Shown here: positions 11,512 through 23,164 of the stretch, piece by piece | Position numbering within the stretch: the stretch's first letter is position 1 | Layout of the letters: each line of letters begins with the position of its first letter | Translations under genes and position numbers: made by a program | The notes under the pieces: model-generated | The model's input: only the letters and a program-made list of their open reading frames with translations | The model's database searches: none | What the model was told of the DNA's origin: nothing | Source: Notamacropus eugenii | Taxonomy: Eukaryota > Chordata > Mammalia > Diprotodontia > Macropodidae | Length of the DNA stretch: 64,000 nt | Direction of reading: 5' to 3' | Assembly: GCF_028372415.1 (NCBI RefSeq) | Contig: NC_092875.1 | Coordinates: 413,614,239-413,678,238 of the forward strand

Positions 11512-12623
11512 TCATTCTTGTGTTTGAAAGTCAAATTTTCTTTTCAGCTCTGGTCTTTTCATCAAGAATGCTTGAAAATCCTCTATTTCATTGAAAGACC
11601 AATTTTTCCCCTGAAGTATTATACTCAGTTTTGCTGGGTAGGTGATTCTTGGTTTTAGTCCTAGTTCCTTTGACTTCTGGAATATCCTATTCCATGCCCT
11701 TTGATCCCTTAATGTAGAAGCTGCTAGATCTTGTGTTATCCTGATTGTATTTCCACAGTACTTGAATTGTTTCTTTCTAGCTGCTTGCAATATTTTCTCC
11801 TTGACCTGGGAATTCTGGAATTTGGCCACAATATTCCTAGGAGTTTCTCTTTTTGGATCTTTTTCAGGTGGTGATTGGTGGATTCTTTCAATATTTATTT
11901 TGCCCTCTGGTTCTAGAATCTCAGGGTAGTTTTCCTTGATAATTTCATGAAAGATGATGTCTAGGCTCTTTTTTTGATCATGGCTTTCAGGTAGTCCCAT
12001 AATTTTTAAATTGTCTCTCCTAGATCTATTTTCCAGGTCAGTTGTTTTTCCAATGAGGTATTTCACATTATCTTCCATTTTTTCATTCTTTTGGTTTTGT
12101 TTTGTGATTTCTTGGTTTCTCATAAAGTCCTTAGCCTCCATCTGTTCCATTCTAATTTTGAAAGAACTATTTTCTTCAGTGAGCTTTTGAATCTCCTTTT
12201 CCATTTGGCTAATTCTGCTTTTGAAAGCATTCTTCTCCTCATTGGCTTCTTGAACCTCCTTTGCCAGTTGAGTTAGCCTATTTTTCAGGGTGTTATTTTC
12301 TTCAGCATTTTTTTGGGGGTCTCCTTTAGCAGGGTGCTGATCTGTTGTTCATACTTTGCTTGCAAGTCTTTTATTGCTCTTCCCAGTTTTTCCTCCACCT
12401 CTCTAACATAATTCTGAAAATTTTTTGAGCTCTTTATGACCTTTTCCCAGGTCTGATCCCATTGAGTGGGCTGGGATGTAGAAGCACTGACTTCCGTCTC
12501 TTTCCCTGATGGTGAGCACCACTCTTCCTCATCAGAAAGGAGGGGAGGAGAAACCTGTTCACCAAGAAAGTAACCCTCTATAGTCTTGGTTTTTTTCCCT
12601 TTTCTGGGCTTTTTCCCAGAAAT
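11512..12623 (-). pseudogene. HAL1 ORF1p, nearly intact but non-coding
   Basis: The longest open stretch (11512-12204) encodes 230 residues. It has the end of the coiled coil (QKLTEENSSFKIRMEQMEA), the RRM (NLKIMGLPESHDQ.., with R-RDN nearby) and the C-terminal domain (RAWNRIFQKSKELGLKPRIT). Upstream the same frame continues to a C run at 12315-12319, five bases where the protein alignment predicts three, which shifts the frame. Beyond it the alternative frame stays open through an acidic segment and a basic start (SGKKPRKGKK). The expected initiator position (12621-12623) reads ATT, not ATG. The implied ancestral length is about 369 residues, similar to L1 ORF1p. Known function: RNA-binding chaperone of the retrotransposition particle. 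Confidence 0.85.
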
Positions 12624-13275
12624 ATTCTCTTAATATTCTCCTCACACCCACCTCGCCTCCGGATCTTCCCAGCCAGTGCTTGGGGTCTGAGACTCAAATT
12701 CTGCTTCCCAGCCTCAGGGCTTTGGGCGGGGGCAGGGCTGCTATTCAGTGTGAGATCAAGTTCACTTGCCTGGGTGGGGGCAGGGCCGCCTCACGGGCTC
12801 AGTTCCTTCAGGGGGTTTATGTAGAGACCTTCAACAATGGATCTGGGCTCCTGCCTGCTTGGGGAGCCCCGGTCTGCTCCCACCTTCGCTGGTGCCTCCT
12901 GAGGGGGCCTGAGTCATGGGGGCTCCCCACTCCCCTCTCGACCTGCCGAAGAGACCCTCTCACTGACCCTTGTCACCTGTGGGTGGAGGGACCCGCGTGG
13001 CTGCTGGAGATTCTGTCCCTGAAGCCTGCTCGGATCTGCTCCCTGCTTGGATCTGCTCCTCTCAGCCCTGGGCGGCCGTGGCAGGGCTGTTCTTGGCTCC
13101 CAGTCCGCTGCGGGAAGAACCTTTTGCGAGAGGTTTTCAGGCTCTCTGGAACAGAAATCTTATCCGCTCCACTGTTATGTGGGTTCTCCTGCTCCCGAAT
13201 TTATTGGCAGCTCTTTACTACAGATATTTCATGGGCTGTGGGTTGAGAGCTAGTGTATTTGTGTGTTTCTACTCT

Positions 13276-13296
13276 GCCATCTTGGCTCCGCCCCCT
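13276..13296 (-). promoter_or_regulatory. L1-type 5' terminus with YY1-like motif
   Basis: On the minus strand the HAL1 starts with a G run and then CCAAGATGGC at 13276-13285, which fits the YY1 consensus. In human L1 the YY1 site in the same position directs the start of transcription. Function here is inferred only from position and sequence. Confidence 0.55.
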
Positions 13297-13507
13297 GGTA
13301 GGATTTATTTTTACAAAAGAGGAAACAGACACAGAAATAAAGAGAGATAAATCCACGTAGCAAGAGCAGAACCAAATTAGGAGTCAATCATTTATTCCAT
13401 CAATGATTTCTAAGTTCCAAATACTGTAGTAAACCCTGGTGCTACAAGACAAAAAATAAACAGCTCCTGAACTTAAGAATCTAACATTATATCAAGGGAG
13501 ATAACAT

Positions 13508-13640
13508 GTATGTGTACACTCATGCATGTGTATATATGTATTCATGTATACACACATGTGTGTGGCATATATACAAACATATATACATATATTTTTATCT
13601 ATATGATATTTATACACGGGCATATACAAAACAGATATAA
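13508..13640. repeat. AT/GT-rich imperfect microsatellite
   Basis: Alternating TATG/TGTA/TACA units of variable order occur from about 13508 to 13610. They encode spurious Ile/Tyr/His-rich frames. Confidence 0.8.
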
Positions 13641-13711
13641 GGTGACTGAAGGGAGAGAGAGGACATTAACATTTCTTGGTTGTGTCCAACTCTTCATGGC
13701 TTCATTTCGAA

Positions 13712-14536
13712 TTTTTTTTTTTTTGGTAGTTTAATGTATTTTAATAGCTAACTTACAGGAACAGTACAGAAGACAGACAATATTAAAAACATGTACTTGC
13801 ATGTAGGACAACTCAGTGAGAAAGGTATAGTGAATGGATGGAATCTACCCTATGAGAAAAATGCTACAGATACCGTCAATAAGAAATTTACTTTTTAAAG
13901 AAATCCAAATGCTGGCATTGGCCAGAAAAACTGAATAGGCTTTTTTATAATTCTTAAAATGTTGAATTGTTGAAACTTGTTCACAGAAACATTTTTTTGA
14001 CCTCATTAATGCTTTATGTCCTTGAATTTAGATTAAAAATTCACATACAAATGAAAACAGAAAAAATTTGCCAATACCTGATTCTGTCCCCTATTTTTCC
14101 ATTTGCAATCATTTACTTAGATACCTTTTGACCCCATAAGAAAAAAAAATTATCTAACATTCTGAACTATCAATAACAGGAAAGAAGAGTTTTTCTCTGT
14201 TTTGAGATTGAAGAATGTCTTCCATCATAGTGGAGCTTAAGCATGTTCTACACGTATGCTGCGTGCTGACTGGATATCTTCTGGCATGACTGTGACAAGA
14301 TAGCCAAGGTCGGTGTCCTCAATCAGGCCAGCCTGATTGTCTTCCCTGCCTCCTGCCAAGCACCAATAGTTGCAAAGCACCAACTGGAGCTCAGGTCTGT
14401 TTGGAAGTCCTGAGCAATTTCACGCACCAGACCCTGGAAGGGAAATTGATGAATCAGAAGTGGGGTGGAATTCTGATAAAGTCTGATGTCACGGAAGCCT
14501 GCAGCGATGAGGTTTCTTGAGCCCTCCACATTGGTT
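13712..14536 (-). pseudogene. H3-3A pseudogene: Processed pseudogene of histone H3.3 (H3-3A)
   Basis: On the minus strand 14536-14237 derives from the coding region. Recognisable peptides are [13 protein letters not shown] (H3.3: EIRRYQKSTELLI), [17 protein letters not shown] ([17 protein letters not shown]), EDTDL and VMPEDIQSARSIR (IMPKDIQLARRIR), then TAA at 14237-14239. About 510 bp of 3' UTR follow and match what I know of the conserved H3-3A 3' UTR ('ccatggggtcaaaaggtacc'-like, 'acatgcaagtacatgtttt'-like). The copy ends in a poly(A) tail, seen as T13 at 13712-13724. It lacks introns, the 5' end and the first ~35 codons. An upstream deletion, frame changes and a loss near the IHAKR segment make it dead. 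It is a 5'-truncated L1-mediated retrocopy. Confidence 0.9.
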
Positions 14537-14539
14537 TTT

Positions 14540-15428
14540 TTTTGCCCTCTGTTTTGTTTTTTGGTTTGCTTTTGGGGTGGTTTTTTGTGGGGAGCCTAAG
14601 GGATGATTTTCTGATTAGTAGAAGGTGGAATATAAAGGAAAGAGAAAGCAAAAGGGGAATGGATTTATTCAGAAATGACAGTGTTGTAACAAAACAAAAC
14701 ATCAAAACTTAAATGACGGACTTCTGTAAAAATTGTAGCAGCTCATTGATTCTATGACTTGTCCAAGATTACATACATGGTCATGGAGTTTTGATCCCTC
14801 TTCCTGTTCTCTTTCTACTATACTTAAGATAAAAATCTTAGGTTTTGGCTTGTAGCTGCACAAATATCCAAAAAAAAAAAAAAAAAAAGCTTTAGTAATG
14901 AGAGGAGCAGGGCCATGCTGGAGGTCACTTAAATCTTCCTCAAGCAAATTAAATTTTTTTTTTTTAATATGAGCACTTATATCTTGGTCACAAATCAGGG
15001 TTCAAGTTATTGGGGGTTTTTTATTGCCTAGTATAAGAGGTAGGCAACCCATGGCTAGGGTCAAATCCTATCCCTCACCTGTTTTTGTATGGGTTGTGTG
15101 CTGAGGATGCTTTTTACATTTTTGAACACAATAAAGCTTTATTTAAAAATATGAAATATCATTTTTTGTAGGCTCTTCCAAAACAGGGGAAGCCAGATTC
15201 ATCCCAAGCATGCAGTAACTTGCTCACTCTTCATCTATTCTGGACTTTAGAAAGTATTGGGGAAAAATGCAAATACAAGTTTTAAAAATGTTAAGCTTAC
15301 CTCCCCCTCCTCCAGAGAGCCAGTTATTAAACAGTTACCAGCATACTTCTAGAGAATGGTGACTAGATAAATGTTAGGTCTGAACTTTTTTTGTTTATAA
15401 TTTTTAAAAGATAGAGTATAATCTGCAA
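14540..15428. other. Intergenic, poly(A) tract and hAT-like fragment
   Basis: Contains A-rich runs (about 14870-14888) and, at about 15024-15150, a fragment 'gtaggcaacccatggctagg', 'tcaaatcctatccctcacc' and 'tgtttttgtatgg'. This resembles the ends of a hAT-type element ('ggcccgccgcctgtttttgta' group). A related fragment recurs at 15530-15597. No gene is visible. Confidence 0.5.
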
Positions 15429-15794
15429 TGCTTCTTAAACTGTGGGTCTCAACCCCACATAGGGTTACAAAAAATTGGCAACAATAAAAGATTTCTGAAT
15501 GCCCAAAATTAATGAAAATTAATTGTCTAGGGTAGGAGGTAGGCATCCTATGACTAGGGTCAAATTCTGACCCCCGCCTGTTTTTGTATGGCTTAATGAA
15601 AAATAAAAAGCATAATGAACCTGAGGTTTTTCTGGCTGTGCTTGCCCTATCATCTGGCAACTTCGTGGCATTCTTGGTTCTGAACACAAAGCATATGCCC
15701 TTTGCACTGCACAGGACCTCAGACCACATAATGCCAAAGAATACTGCCTAAAGGGGAAAAGTAGTATCCAGTAGAAAAAGTTTAAGAAGTCCTG
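15429..15794. mobile_element. hAT (Charlie-like) MITE with a nested hAT fragment
   Basis: Inverted ends 'tgcttcttaaactgtgggt' and 'gtttaagaagtcctg' bracket the element, and 'ctcaaccccacatagggtt' is typical of the 'gcgaccccatatggggt' interior. A second, different hAT-like fragment (15530-15597) lies inside. The reading frames at 15349-15821 are not conserved proteins. Confidence 0.6.
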
Positions 15795-16240
15795 ATCTAG
15801 AGTGTTATCTGCATCAACCAATTAAGAAGACTTTCTTGAACATCAACTGTGTGCCCAAATACCAGAAAATCCAAAACCAGAGCCTAGAAGTTAATAAATA
15901 TCTCCATGCTGAAATAATTTCCACTGTATATTCTGGGACACTCCACCAGAGAGTCTAGTGAAGTTAAGATCATGTTTAGCTTGGAACTTACCTTTCATGT
16001 ACCAATACTGATTGCAAACCTGTCCTTTTCAGAGGATAGTTTTATGGGTTATTGTAATGAAAACTACCAACTGATGGTCAATCTTCTGCTAACATGTTTA
16101 TGAAATGTTATCAAGGCTGGTTCTTGGAAAGCAGGGTTAATACTCAAAGCCTTTTAGATTTAGCATAATCTCTTAAAGATTGTACGTCATTGGCCTAGCA
16201 TTTGAGGACTTTCTGATGTTACATCGGAAGGTGACCTTGA

Positions 16241-16487
16241 TAATAGCTAACATTTATATAACACTGTGTGTCAGGCACTGTGCTAAAAACCCTTTATAAT
16301 TATTATCTAAATTCCTTCTCACAACACTGGGCTGTAGGTGCTACTATCATACTCATTTTACAGATGAGGAAACTAAGATCGGCTTCAAATGACTTGCCTA
16401 GTTAGTAAATGTCTGAAGCTGGATTTGAACACAGGTCTTCTTGACTCCAGGCCCTTCACTGTATCCACCACTCCACCTAGCTTCCCC
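16241..16487 (+). repeat. CORE-SINE (MIR-like)
   Basis: Complete pattern: 'agctaacatttatataaca', 'gtgtcaggcactgtgct', 'ccttctcacaacactgg', 'cattttacagatgagg', 'gatttgaacacagg', and an end 'ccactccacctagcttccc'. Confidence 0.9.
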
Positions 16488-17084
16488 TTACCAAAGAAGG
16501 GAATTAAGAAGAAAAGAGTATCGAGGATTCTTATATAGCAGTTGAGGGTCCAGTTGAAGTTAGATGCCATAAACTTGTAGTGGGTCCAGTTAGCACAGTT
16601 TTATGAGTTTTCCAGAAATACTCAACAAATTTCCACTGAATTTACAGGAATTAAAATTAAGGGTTGCCAGCAATGCACTAGTATTATCTCCATTTTTTTT
16701 TTCCATGGGAAATTTCAACCAATAACAACTGTCATCTCAATCTGAACTATTCCTCATCTTACACACCTACTCACTTTCCTACTTCTGGCAATGGCTAAAG
16801 TATTTATAAATTGCCTAAAACCTCTAGATACGTATTCTCCTGACTTAAGGCAGTTATTGCTCATATCAAGGAGCAGGGACCTCTGTGGTCATGGGAGCAG
16901 GTGCTTATGGGAACAGGGATCATAAGTAAGAAAGTTTTAGTATGAGTCAGGAAATAAGAAGGGTAGTCCCCCTCACCCCCAGCCCCACTGGAGGTTTTTC
17001 CTGACCATAATGGAAGACTCATTGTCGGCACTCCTGACAGTCCCAGACCTGAACACATAATTTTAGAATACTATATATTCAAAT

Positions 17085-18460
17085 TTTCTTGGCCATTTTT
17101 ATTACTTTATTTTTACTTTTCAACATTCACTTTTATAAGATTTTGACTTCTGAATACTCCCCACTTCCCAACACAGCAAGCAATCTGCTATAGGCTATAC
17201 ATGTGCAATGATATTAAATATATTTCCACATTAGTCATGTTGTGAAAGAAGAACCAGAACAAAAGGGAAAAACCATGAGAAAGAAAACAAAAACAAAAAG
17301 CAATAAAAAAGAGAAAATAGTATGCACTCAGAATCCATAGTTCTTTCTCTGGATGTGGATAGCATTTTCCATCATGAGTCTTTTGGAATTGTCTTAGATC
17401 ATTGAGTTACTGAGAAGAGCTGTCTGTCAGAAGTCAGTCATCACACAATGCTGCTGTCACTGTTTACAATGTTCTCCTGGTTTGCTCATATCACTTAACA
17501 TTAGTTCATGCAGATCTTTCCAGGTTTTTCTCAAATTCACTTGCTCATCATTTCTTATGGAACAATAGTATTCTATCACATGCATATGCCATAACTTGTT
17601 TAGCCATTCCCCAATTGATGGATATCCCCTCAATTTCCAATTCTTGGCCACCACAAAAAGAGTTGCTATAAATATTTTTGTACATGTGGGTTGGGTCCTC
17701 TCTCCATTTTATGATCTCTTTGGATACAGACTTCGTAGTGATATTGCTGTATTAAAGGGTATGCACAGTTTTATAGCCCTTTGGTCATAGTTCCAAATTT
17801 ATCATCAGAATTATTGGATCAGTTCACAACTCCATCAACAATGCATTAGTGTTTCCATTTCCTGCATCTTCTCCAACATTTGTTATTTTCCTGTTTTGTC
17901 ATGGTAGCCAATCTGATAGATGTAATGTGGTACCTCAGAGTTGTTCCGAATTGCATTTCTCTAATCAATAGTGATTTACAGCATTTTTTTTATACAACTA
18001 CACACAGTTTTAATTTCTTTATCTGAAAACTGCCTGTTCCTTTGACCACTGGTCAATTGGGTAATGATTTGTAGTATTACAAATTTGACTCAGCTCTCTA
18101 TGTATTTTAGAGATGAGGCCTTTATCAGAAACACTGACTTAAAAATTGTTTCCCAGCTTTCTGCTTCCCTTCTAATCTTGATTGTTTTGGTTTTGTTTGT
18201 GCAAACCCTTTTTAATTTAATATAATCAAAATTATTCATTTTGCATATTACAATTTTCTCTATCTCTTACTTGGTCATAAATTCTTCCCTTCTACATAGA
18301 TCAGACAAGTAAACTATTCCTTGCTCTCCTAATTTGCTTATGGTGTCACCCTTTATGTCTAAATCTTGGTATACAATATTTTGACCTTATCTTGGTATAC
18401 AACGTAAGATGTTGGTCTATGTCTGTTTTCTGTTCTTTGTGCCATACTTTAAAAGAAGTA
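17085..18460 (-). mobile_element. L1 3' fragment (ORF2 C-terminus and 3' UTR)
   Basis: On the minus strand the frame at 17654-17457 encodes the ORF2p C-terminus: 'IGEWLNKLWHMHVIEYYCSIRNDEQ'-type residues match the known L1 motif W..KMWHIYTMEYYAAIKNDE. Sequence to about 18460 carries further upstream ORF2 with breaks. The 3' UTR runs to 17085. It is an old, 5'-truncated copy. Confidence 0.85.
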
Positions 18461-18536
18461 GCTTTGGGACAATAGAATATCTCCAGCTACTCATGAAATA
18501 AGTCTTCATAGCACCTGCTGAATAAATTATTACATC

Positions 18537-18740
18537 TTGGCATTTATACCCCTCCACTATCTTCCAATATCCAAACTTTCAAGCCTTATCTCATATAATT
18601 TTCCTTCATGTAGTCTGCATTCAGGCCAAGCCAAACTGGCCTCTTCTAAATTTCCTCTTACCCTAGTATACAGCCTCTCTGAGGACAGCCTGCTCTCTTT
18701 AGAGTACTTCTGGACCCCATCTCTAATATCCACAGACTTC
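18537..18740 (+). mobile_element. L2 LINE fragment
   Basis: Short stretch with the L2 3' end wording: 'cattcaggccaagccaaactgg', 'cctcttctaaatttcc' and 'cctctctgaggaca'. Decayed. Confidence 0.45.
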
Positions 18741-18914
18741 TATGTTTGTTTCTCTAAGCTAATGTAGGCTAGAAAAGTGATGCATTGTGACTTTTTCTTG
18801 GATTTTTCCATCAGAATTTCATGTGGTATGCTTCCTAGATCTGTTTGGAGGTAGTTTTTGTGTTGAGCTTAATTTACATCTTCCTAAAATGTACAAATTG
18901 AGTGCAAATAGGCT

Positions 18915-19115
18915 TCAAAGTGAATTGAGCACTGGGCTTATATTCAGGGAGACCTCTGCTCAAATCCAACCTCAGATACTTACTAGCTATATGACCCAGA
19001 GCCAGTAACAACCTCTGTCTACTTTAGTTTCCTCATCTGTAAAATGGAGATAATAGCACCTACTTTCTAGAGTTTTTGTGAGGATCAAACGAGTTAATAT
19101 TTGTGAACACAACTC
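18915..19115 (+). repeat. tRNA-like SINE
   Basis: 'ctcaaatccaacctcagata', 'cttactagctatatgaccc', 'gtttcctcatctgtaaaatg' and 'gtgaggatcaaacgag' are the standard blocks of this SINE. A second 'cctcatctgtaaaatgaag' block at 19188-19206 belongs to another fragment. Confidence 0.85.
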
Positions 19116-19244
19116 AAAAACTGGCATATAGTCAGTAATATAAAAATACTTACTTTTTTCCTTCAATACCTCTCTATATTTCAGTATCCTCATCTGTAAA
19201 ATGAAGAGGTTGAATAAAATGACCTCTAGGGTCCCTTGAGTGTG

Positions 19245-21690
19245 TATGTTTTCCTATTACTTTACATGTATGATACTCAAAAACTCAAAGGTATGGTAAT
19301 CTCATAGTTTCCACAGTTCTCTCCAACAAGACAGATTACAACTATTTCATACCTATATGACACGTCTTCCCATGGGTTAACCATAAGGTTAATCCAAAAT
19401 GCAGGAGATCTTTTCTAAGTCATCCTGATATTATGAGAATACTGTTAGAGAAGTGTTCTGGCCGACCAGCTGCCAACCCTCATCCTTGCCATTTGACCAG
19501 CTCATTTTCCCTTTGTCATACAATACTTGGATGACATCCTTTATTTCATTATTCTTCAAAATTCATCATCGGTTGTGTGTTTCTACCTGCTCACACCCAT
19601 CCACTATCAGCCTTTCCATTGCCTTCTTTCTGATAATTCATTTTTAATTGTTCCAAGGCTATTGTATGCTATATCTTACTTCCATATAGCAACACTAGTA
19701 AAATATGAGACTTTGTTTCCTGTTGAACCTTAGGGCCATTGAAGAGCTCTGTAATTTACTGTATGGCTATATTATACACAGTTTACATATGTAATTCATT
19801 TATTTATTGGCAGCAGTAAGAAAGTGCATTAAACACGAAATCTATAAATGAAACTTTGTGAAGTCTAAGTCTCATGCTTAAAGTAGACTGAAATAAGAGG
19901 AAGGGAGGAAGAATAAGAATAAGGAGTAAGAGGAAGAAAGGGAGACTAGTGTTTAAAAAAATATCTATGAGTCAGAATTTTTTTTAAAAGTAAACAAATA
20001 ATTTTTCTTCCTGTAAGGCATTTAGAGAGGATGGGAAAGTTTCCCAACAGAACACTAATTTGGCATAGATGTCCTACAGGAGAAATATTGGAAATAGGAG
20101 AAATATTTTAATATTTATGAATTTTGTTTCTTCAGGAAGTGGTCTGCCTGCTAGCAGATTTAATCACTTACCTCATGATGGCCTCAAACTTATTAAAAAC
20201 ATGTTCCCAAGTCAGTGTGGAACTGAAAACATTAGCCTCCTTTAATAAGCCACACAGCTTTCTGGGCATAATATATCCCAATAGGTACCTGTTTATGTTC
20301 AGAGTGTCATTGAGCTGAGTACCTACATGGGATAATCTGGGTAACCAACTGTTTTGACTGTCTTCTTACCTCCACTCTACCCCCTCACTTCCATTATGGC
20401 ACCTCTCCAATCAAATCCATGACTTGGATGTATTAAATATGAGGAGGAAAAATGCAAAACTTTGTAATTACAGGGATCTGAATCCTTTTAGATATGTCAG
20501 GAACAACATATACCATGACAAAGGCAGTCTGCTATTTCTGAATTCCTCAGAAGCAGAAGGTAAGAATCTCGTAAACAAATGCAAAATTATCATTTAGAAT
20601 GTTCTTGTTTCTTTGTGGTTATAATACTAAACTCAGATCAACAAAATTACTTTTCATGGGGGAAAGGTATGACATAAGCAGTATTTAAAGTCATTTAAAG
20701 TTGGAAAAGAGAACTGTAAGTGTAGAGAATAAACTCTGGGCCACGATCCTAAAACAAAACATGGTATTCATCCTTTCAAAGTTCGAAGGTTATCTCACAG
20801 TGGGTTGGGGTGTCTCTTCTCTACTTCCAATGGATGGAGGACCTATTGGTTATTTTTCCCCTCCCCCCTCCACTGTTAAGTGCAATTAACTAGTATCCTA
20901 GTGTCACATTTAACATGGATTAGCTTTTACAAGAGGATATTTACTTCAAAAGATATAACAAGAGCACACATTTTCCCCAACACTCAGAAGCAACTTATCA
21001 CAACTTGGTTTCTGGGAAGAATGGACACAGACTCATTTCAATTTCTAGACAGCAACGGTCCCATCAAGTTTGTGTCCAAATGTGACATCAGTTTCAGATG
21101 AGTCTTAGCTACCACTGGGCTGGGACCAGAAAATAATTAAAGAAAATCTCTCCTTGATCCTGAGGTCATTATTGCTGAGAAGCAAGCAAAACTCAGTGTT
21201 CCTCCAGGACAATGCAACACCCAGTGACTGGTTCTCCTGAATTTTTGAAACTAGTGATATTGGAATCTCCAGTTCCATCACTTAAAAAAAAAGACTAAAG
21301 TTAGAGGAAAAAGACTAAGACCTATTTGCACAGGGTTATAGGGCCTCTCCTTACAGCATTGTATCTCATCAATTGCTGTCAGATAAAGAGTTAAACCAAG
21401 AGAGAAAGAGCAAACAAAAAGAATGGTCAAAGCACTCATCAATCATGAAAACACTTCCAGTTTCCAGGGTCCAAATCAGTCAAAAAGACTTCTCCTAATC
21501 GCATAATTAGTAGACCAGAACTGGTTACAGATTATTCATTCATGCTTGTCTCTCCAAGGAACTGTCTCCCATCCTCTCTATGTGGGCACCCTGTAAAGGT
21601 GCTAGTCATTGTCACAAGCAAAGTAAAAATGTTGAAAGACTAAAACATGGACTTGTTCATATTGCCTCTTTTGAACCATTTTTTACTCCA
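19245..21690. other. Intergenic, nothing assigned
   Basis: Mostly unique AT-rich sequence. A purine-rich run lies at 19890-19950. No gene or clear repeat was recognised. The frames listed here are 60-75 codons and look random. Confidence 0.45.
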
Positions 21691-21694
21691 TTCT

Positions 21695-21900
21695 GAAGAG
21701 AGACCTCATAGAGTAGTGAGAAGAGCCCTGACCCTGGGACAGAAAATGCTGCCTTAATATGAAACTTACTTACTAACTTACTAACAGTGTGAGCCTGGGC
21801 AAATCATTTAAACTACGTGAGACTTGATTTTTTCAACTGTAAAATTGGGGAGGAGATTGGACCCAAGAGATCACCAACTTTAAATCTATGGTCCTATGGA
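21695..21900 (+). repeat. tRNA-like SINE
   Basis: 'catagagtagtgagaagagc', 'gtgtgagcctgggcaaatca' and 'ttcaactgtaaaattgg' match the same SINE group. The body has a small tandem duplication 'cttactaacttactaac'. Confidence 0.75.
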
Positions 21901-22869
21901 AAATCTTTTTTATTAGAGTATTGTTGAAAACCATTTTACCTCTGAATATATTTTCATTCCTAGAAATCAAATTCCTAGAAATTTGATGTGCAAAACTATA
22001 AGAAATACTGAGGAACTCTTAAAAAATTCTATGCATAATCAAGCATTTAAAATAGGTACATTTGTTTTGGCAAAAAAAAGGTTTTGTGATCTTCATTTGC
22101 TAAGAAAAGTTTTGTACTTAACCTATCTATGTGAGAGATCTTATTTCTTTGGTTCCTAGGGAATATTTCTAAATGCTGATTCTTCTATTGACTGAAGAAC
22201 TTGTTTTGGGTTGAAGAAGAGAGTGATAAAATCTAGCTATCAACAATTTCCTTAGGGGGGAAAAGTCATCTGTCTTTCCATCCCTCCTGAATTTCTTTTT
22301 TTACTCTCTAGTTTCTTCCTTACTCCCAAAATCATCTCTAATCTCTCCCTCTGACTGGAGAGGAATATTTGAACTTTCCTAACAATGAAGCAGCGAAATT
22401 TGAAATGGAGTACTCAGTACATCAGTTCCAAGTTTTTCAATAAATGCCCAGCAGGGAATTAGACCCCATAAAAATGACACTCAAATTACTGGCAAGGTGT
22501 AAGCCTTGAAAAGTTGGGAATTTTTTTTCTTTTATGGTTTTTTTATTAAAAGATTCTCCCCCAAAATGCAACCTCCGTTGTTATTCCAGTTGAGATGGCA
22601 CCCCATTTTTCTTTCACTCTTCTATGATTCTAACAAAGTTTAATTAAGCACAGTGGATTACTTGTTAGGTAGCTATTCTCACTTTTATATTATGGTTAAT
22701 TACAAGAAGGAAACAAAATTCCATTATTTGTTATTTAAGAAAATAAATACCAAGATAGGACTGTAGGAATAAAGCAATTGAAAGTGTCTGACGTAAGAGT
22801 GATTATAAATGCTTTTTGACTTGAGTTGAAAGATTGCTCAGAATCTCTTGATTACTCAGAGAAGGAGAA

Positions 22870-22990
22870 TAGTTGGTAAGAAGTTATTAAGTACCTATTG
22901 GGTGCCAGACACTTTGCTAAATGTTGGTGATAAAAATAAAGGCAAAATATAGTCCCTGCTCTCAAGGACCTCACAATCTAAGGTTAACAA
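22870..22990 (+). repeat. Marsupial interspersed repeat of the 'ggtgccagacac' type
   Basis: 'attaagtacctattgggtgc', 'cagacactttgctaaatg' and 'agtccctgctctcaagga' are blocks seen again at 28370-28450, 37140-37285, 48590-48680 and 53350-53445. I cannot give a family name. Confidence 0.6.
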
Positions 22991-23164
22991 CTCTTATGTG
23001 AAGAATCTTTTCCTACTTCAGAAGTGAGTTTTGATTAAACAAAAACAATTTTTTTCAACATTAATTAAGAGATTATGGAAGACTGGTCATTTATTGTAAA
23101 CAATACATTAAAGGAATCCCCAATATAACATAATTGACAAGTAAGTGGTCATCTAGCTGTACTT

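Larger units (their letters stand above)
10499..13311 (-). mobile_element. HAL1-like retrotransposon, copy 2, full length with target duplication
   Basis: The element body spans 10511-13296 on the minus strand and is bounded by a direct repeat 'ggtaggMtttatttt' (10499-10513 and 13297-13311, one mismatch), the product of target-primed reverse transcription. Reading in its own direction it has a 5' end GGGGGCGGAGCCAAGATGGC, a GC-rich 5' UTR of about 670 bp (12624-13296), ORF1 (12623-11512), a 3' UTR of about 1 kb and an A-rich tail (TAAATAAATAAAT, then A's) at 10511-10535. There is no endonuclease or reverse transcriptase. It must have been mobilised in trans by an L1. Full length and modest decay make it the youngest of the three HAL1 copies here. 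Confidence 0.85.

Noticed and set aside
11512-12204. 230-codon frame as a host gene
   Set aside because: The protein is L1-type ORF1 and lies in a HAL1 with target duplication; it is a transposon remnant.
19521-19535. QYLDD codons resembling a retroviral-type reverse transcriptase motif
   Set aside because: Flanking translation shows no further reverse transcriptase similarity; a five-residue match is easily chance.
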